Source of the DNA: JABLTI01 sp035528035
GTDB lineage: Archaea; Asgardarchaeota; Heimdallarchaeia; JABLTI01
DNA: 64,000 nucleotides
Direction of reading: 5' to 3'
Assembly: GCA_035528035.1 (NCBI GenBank)
Contig: DATKZI010000014.1
Coordinates: forward strand, 383,410-447,409
Shown here: positions 63,021 through 64,000 of the stretch, piece by piece
How positions within the stretch are numbered: the first letter of the stretch is position 1
Layout of the letters: each line of letters starts with the position of its first letter
Notes under the pieces: generated by a model
The model's database searches: none
Seen by the model: the letters and a program-made list of their open reading frames with translations, nothing else
Told to the model about the DNA's origin: nothing
Made by a program: the position numbers and the translations under genes

Positions 63021-64000
63021 ATGAAATTTGGTAAAGTAACTCCAGAAATAATCAAGGAATTAAAGGATGCAGTAGGTAAGGATATTGTCTTTGATGAAGA
63101 AATTCATCGTATGGCTTACTCAAGGGATTGGTCACCCCGAGATGACAAGAATATCCAGTTGCCTGATGTAGTTGTGAGACCAAGAACTAAAGAACAGGCA
63201 GCAAAAATCGTTCAAATTGCTAATAAATATCGCATACCTGTTACACCTATGGGTGGATTAACTGGCATGGGTGGTGGAGCAGTTGCTATTTATGGAGGTA
63301 TAGCTTTTGAAGCTAAAGGTCTCAATAAAGTCTTAGAAATTGATGAGAAAAATCTAATGGCAACAGTTCAAGCAGGCATTACTCTTTGGGATCTCAATCA
63401 AGAGCTTAAAAAATATGGTTTATATTTCCCTCATGAACCTGAAAGTAAAAAAGCTGCTACTGTAGGATCATCAATTGCTTGCAATAATGATTCCACCTTT
63501 GGTATCCGTCATGGTAGAATGGTTGATCATTTATCCAATGCTGTTATAGTTACTGGTGAAGGTAAAATTGTTAGAGTCGGTCGAAGAAAGGCTATGTGTT
63601 CTAATTCCGGTTATCAACTGAATTGGTTACTTGTTGGTTCAGAAGGAACATTAGGTGTTATAGTCGAAGCTACAGTTAAAGTGATTCCCATTCAAAAAAC
63701 TCGCTTGGTTGATATGATCGTTTTTCCCTCATTAACAGATTCAATGAATGCTATAAAAGAAATTATTCATTCAGGTTTAGCATTGGAATCAGCTCATATT
63801 AATTGCAAACAAAGATTAAAATTTTACACCCATTCCTATACAGAAAAACATGGTCATGAACCTGAGGTTCCTGATTGGGCTGAAGCACTTTTGGGTATCT
63901 CATTTGCTAGTATGGAAGAGACTGATAAAGTTGTTAAATTCTCTCGAGATTATGCACTTGAAATCTGTGAAAGAAATAAAGGTCAGGTTGTAAAAGAAGT
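63021..64000 (+). CDS. FAD-linked oxidase, GlcD type (partial, runs off the window)
   Basis: The first 326 residues of an FAD-binding oxidase of the vanillyl-alcohol oxidase/GlcD group. It begins MKFGKVTPEIIKELKDAVG and contains VVRPRTKEQAAKIVQIANKY, the FAD-loop VTPMGGLTGMGGGAV, VQAGITLWDLNQELKKYG, TVGSSIACNNDSTFGIRHGRMVDH and GSEGTLGVIVEATVKVIP, all in family order. It oxidises an alpha-hydroxy acid such as glycolate or lactate. The ATG at 63021 is the first in frame, preceded by AGGT. The 3' end is beyond position 64000. Any Fe-S partner subunit would lie outside. Confidence 0.9.
   Translation, partial: MKFGKVTPEIIKELKDAVGKDIVFDEEIHRMAYSRDWSPRDDKNIQLPDVVVRPRTKEQAAKIVQIANKYRIPVTPMGGLTGMGGGAVAIYGGIAFEAKGLNKVLEIDEKNLMATVQAGITLWDLNQELKKYGLYFPHEPESKKAATVGSSIACNNDSTFGIRHGRMVDHLSNAVIVTGEGKIVRVGRRKAMCSNSGYQLNWLLVGSEGTLGVIVEATVKVIPIQKTRLVDMIVFPSLTDSMNAIKEIIHSGLALESAHINCKQRLKFYTHSYTEKHGHEPEVPDWAEALLGISFASMEETDKVVKFSRDYALEICERNKGQVVKE

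Overview
The window looks like a piece of an archaeal chromosome, most likely from an Asgard (Promethearchaeati) lineage. The DNA is very AT-rich and genes lie on both strands in short operons. TTG and GTG starts are frequent. Several proteins are archaeal or archaeal/eukaryotic in type: an archaeal-type prolyl-tRNA synthetase, KsgA/Dim1 overlapping a HemK2-like methyltransferase, a UPF0216 protein, a UbiA prenyltransferase and a SIRT6/7-like sirtuin. Many secreted proteins end in one transmembrane helix with a basic tail. Some genes are more typical of bacteria or eukaryotes (fused GuaA, neutral ceramidase, old yellow enzyme, MscL). The lineage is an inference; there is no rRNA or other phylogenetic marker here, and I saw no tRNA, CRISPR array or insertion sequence.

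Layout. 1-6.3 kb: the end of an unknown gene, a DppB/DppC permease pair behind a palindromic promoter, an ABC ATPase with a C-terminal zinc ribbon, a membrane protein and a divergent ProRS. 6.5-20 kb: a cysteine-rich Fe-S protein, an M24-fold enzyme that lacks peptidase metal ligands, a DMT transporter, a neutral ceramidase, a TatD-like hydrolase, carbamate kinase, a HEAT-repeat protein, a DUF362 ferredoxin, a CDF metal exporter and a membrane phosphodiesterase. 20-35 kb: MscL, fused GMP synthase, a surface protein with 24 calcium-loop repeats, an ArsR regulator, a sirtuin, a TIM-barrel isomerase, an MFS carrier, a HAD phosphatase, a small membrane protein next to a tail-anchored protein, HemK2-like/KsgA and an acyl-CoA synthetase.

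35-37 kb holds a decayed NitT/TauT-type ABC permease and ATPase with three separate lesions. 37-52 kb: a lipoamide-dehydrogenase-like flavoprotein, an amidohydrolase, membrane proteins, an old-yellow-enzyme homologue, UPF0216 with an M20 hydrolase, an Eco57I/TaqI-like DNA methyltransferase, a secreted PPC-like protein, an ABM-fold protein, an iron alcohol dehydrogenase and a condensation-like acyltransferase. 52-55 kb: UDP-GlcNAc 2-epimerase and a family 2 glycosyltransferase broken by one in-frame stop, the remains of a surface-glycan locus. 55-64 kb: a decayed solute-binding-protein copy, UbiA, an HTH regulator facing an MFS exporter across four copies of one palindrome, an intact solute-binding protein, a secreted GATase-like protein and the start of a GlcD-type FAD oxidase cut by the window edge.

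The most unusual observation is that the family 5 solute-binding protein at 59.8-61.6 kb reads as a circular permutation. The lobe that is C-terminal in DppA/OppA comes first, right after the signal peptide, and the canonical N-terminal lobe follows it. A decayed second copy at 55.5-56.2 kb has the same order and stops at the permutation junction. Other points worth following are the four-site operator array, the concentration of interrupted genes between 35 and 56 kb, the ceramidase without a signal peptide, and the ProRS with an altered active-site region.
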